A DNA stretch of 64,000 bases from Microcella flavibacter (GTDB lineage Bacteria > Actinomycetota > Actinomycetes > Actinomycetales > Microbacteriaceae), in contig NZ_CP051299.1 of NCBI RefSeq assembly GCF_012530535.1, positions 1,984,001-2,048,000 of the forward strand, read 5' to 3'. The stretch's first letter is position 1; each line of letters opens with the position of its first letter. The notes below the pieces were generated by a model. The model worked only from the letters and a program-made list of their open reading frames with translations, did not search any database and was not told where the DNA came from. The translations under genes and the position numbers were made by a program. Shown here one piece after another: positions 63,969 through 64,000 of the stretch.

Positions 63969-64000
63969 GCATCCCGCAAGCGGAACGAGAGGAAACACTA

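Overview
The window is a chromosomal segment of a very GC-rich (about 70%) actinobacterium. Gene content and order point to the Microbacteriaceae (Micrococcales): a DUF3117 protein, a TatB beside an O-methyltransferase, a MgtE-N/CBS protein with DUF1003 and Mrp, a MoaC-MogA fusion, and an MnhA/B-fused Mrp antiporter. The genus cannot be fixed from the sequence; no 16S gene is present. It looks like ordinary core chromosome with one insertion sequence.

Layout. 1-4.1 kb: a peptide-type ABC importer on the minus strand (substrate-binding lipoprotein, DppB-like and DppC-like permeases; the last runs off the left edge). 4.2-5.7 kb: CPBP protease and peroxiredoxin. 5.8-7.1 kb: an intact IS481-family element inserted into a tandem repeat that copies the gcvP tail. 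7.1-11.8 kb: gcvT-gcvH-gcvP under a tandem glycine riboswitch. 11.8-15.5 kb: stress/magnesium-domain proteins and Mrp. 15.5-18.1 kb: LysR with a tiny divergent membrane peptide, TatB, O-methyltransferase, DUF3117. 18.2-28.7 kb: amino-acid metabolism (dapE/dapD, citrate synthase, ilvE-fdxA-dapC operon, leuB, agmatinase with a divergent XRE-cupin regulator). 29-32 kb: serA and small membrane proteins. 32.3-41.5 kb: a molybdenum cofactor island (modBC, moeB-rhodanese, MOSC, a sulfite-oxidase-like molybdoenzyme, moeA, moaC-mog, moaE, moaD, moaA). 42.5-47.7 kb: ilvD-ilvB-ilvN-ilvC. 47.7-54.0 kb: a complete Mrp Na+/H+ antiporter. 54.1-57.3 kb: otsA-otsB trehalose synthesis and a sugar-isomerase-like protein. 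57.3-62.8 kb: a TetR-controlled operon in which an MMPL transporter carries a C-terminal domain resembling a degenerate ABC ATPase, followed by a YhgE/Pip-type membrane protein. The right edge has a LysE exporter and tRNA-Lys(CUU).

How genes work together: the ilv genes, ilvE and leuB cover most of branched-chain amino-acid synthesis; dapC, dapD and dapE are consecutive succinylase-route lysine/DAP steps; the Mo genes cover transport, cofactor synthesis and one molybdoenzyme, but no molybdate-binding protein is visible.

Three window-wide patterns stand out. (1) At least fourteen genes have a TANNNT-like -10 hexamer exactly 6-7 nt before the start codon and no ribosome binding site, the arrangement expected for leaderless mRNAs; I used it to choose starts. 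(2) The hexamer GGATGC/GCATCC is much commoner than composition predicts. (3) Two genes, gcvP and ilvC, have copies of their own 3' ends in the downstream spacer.
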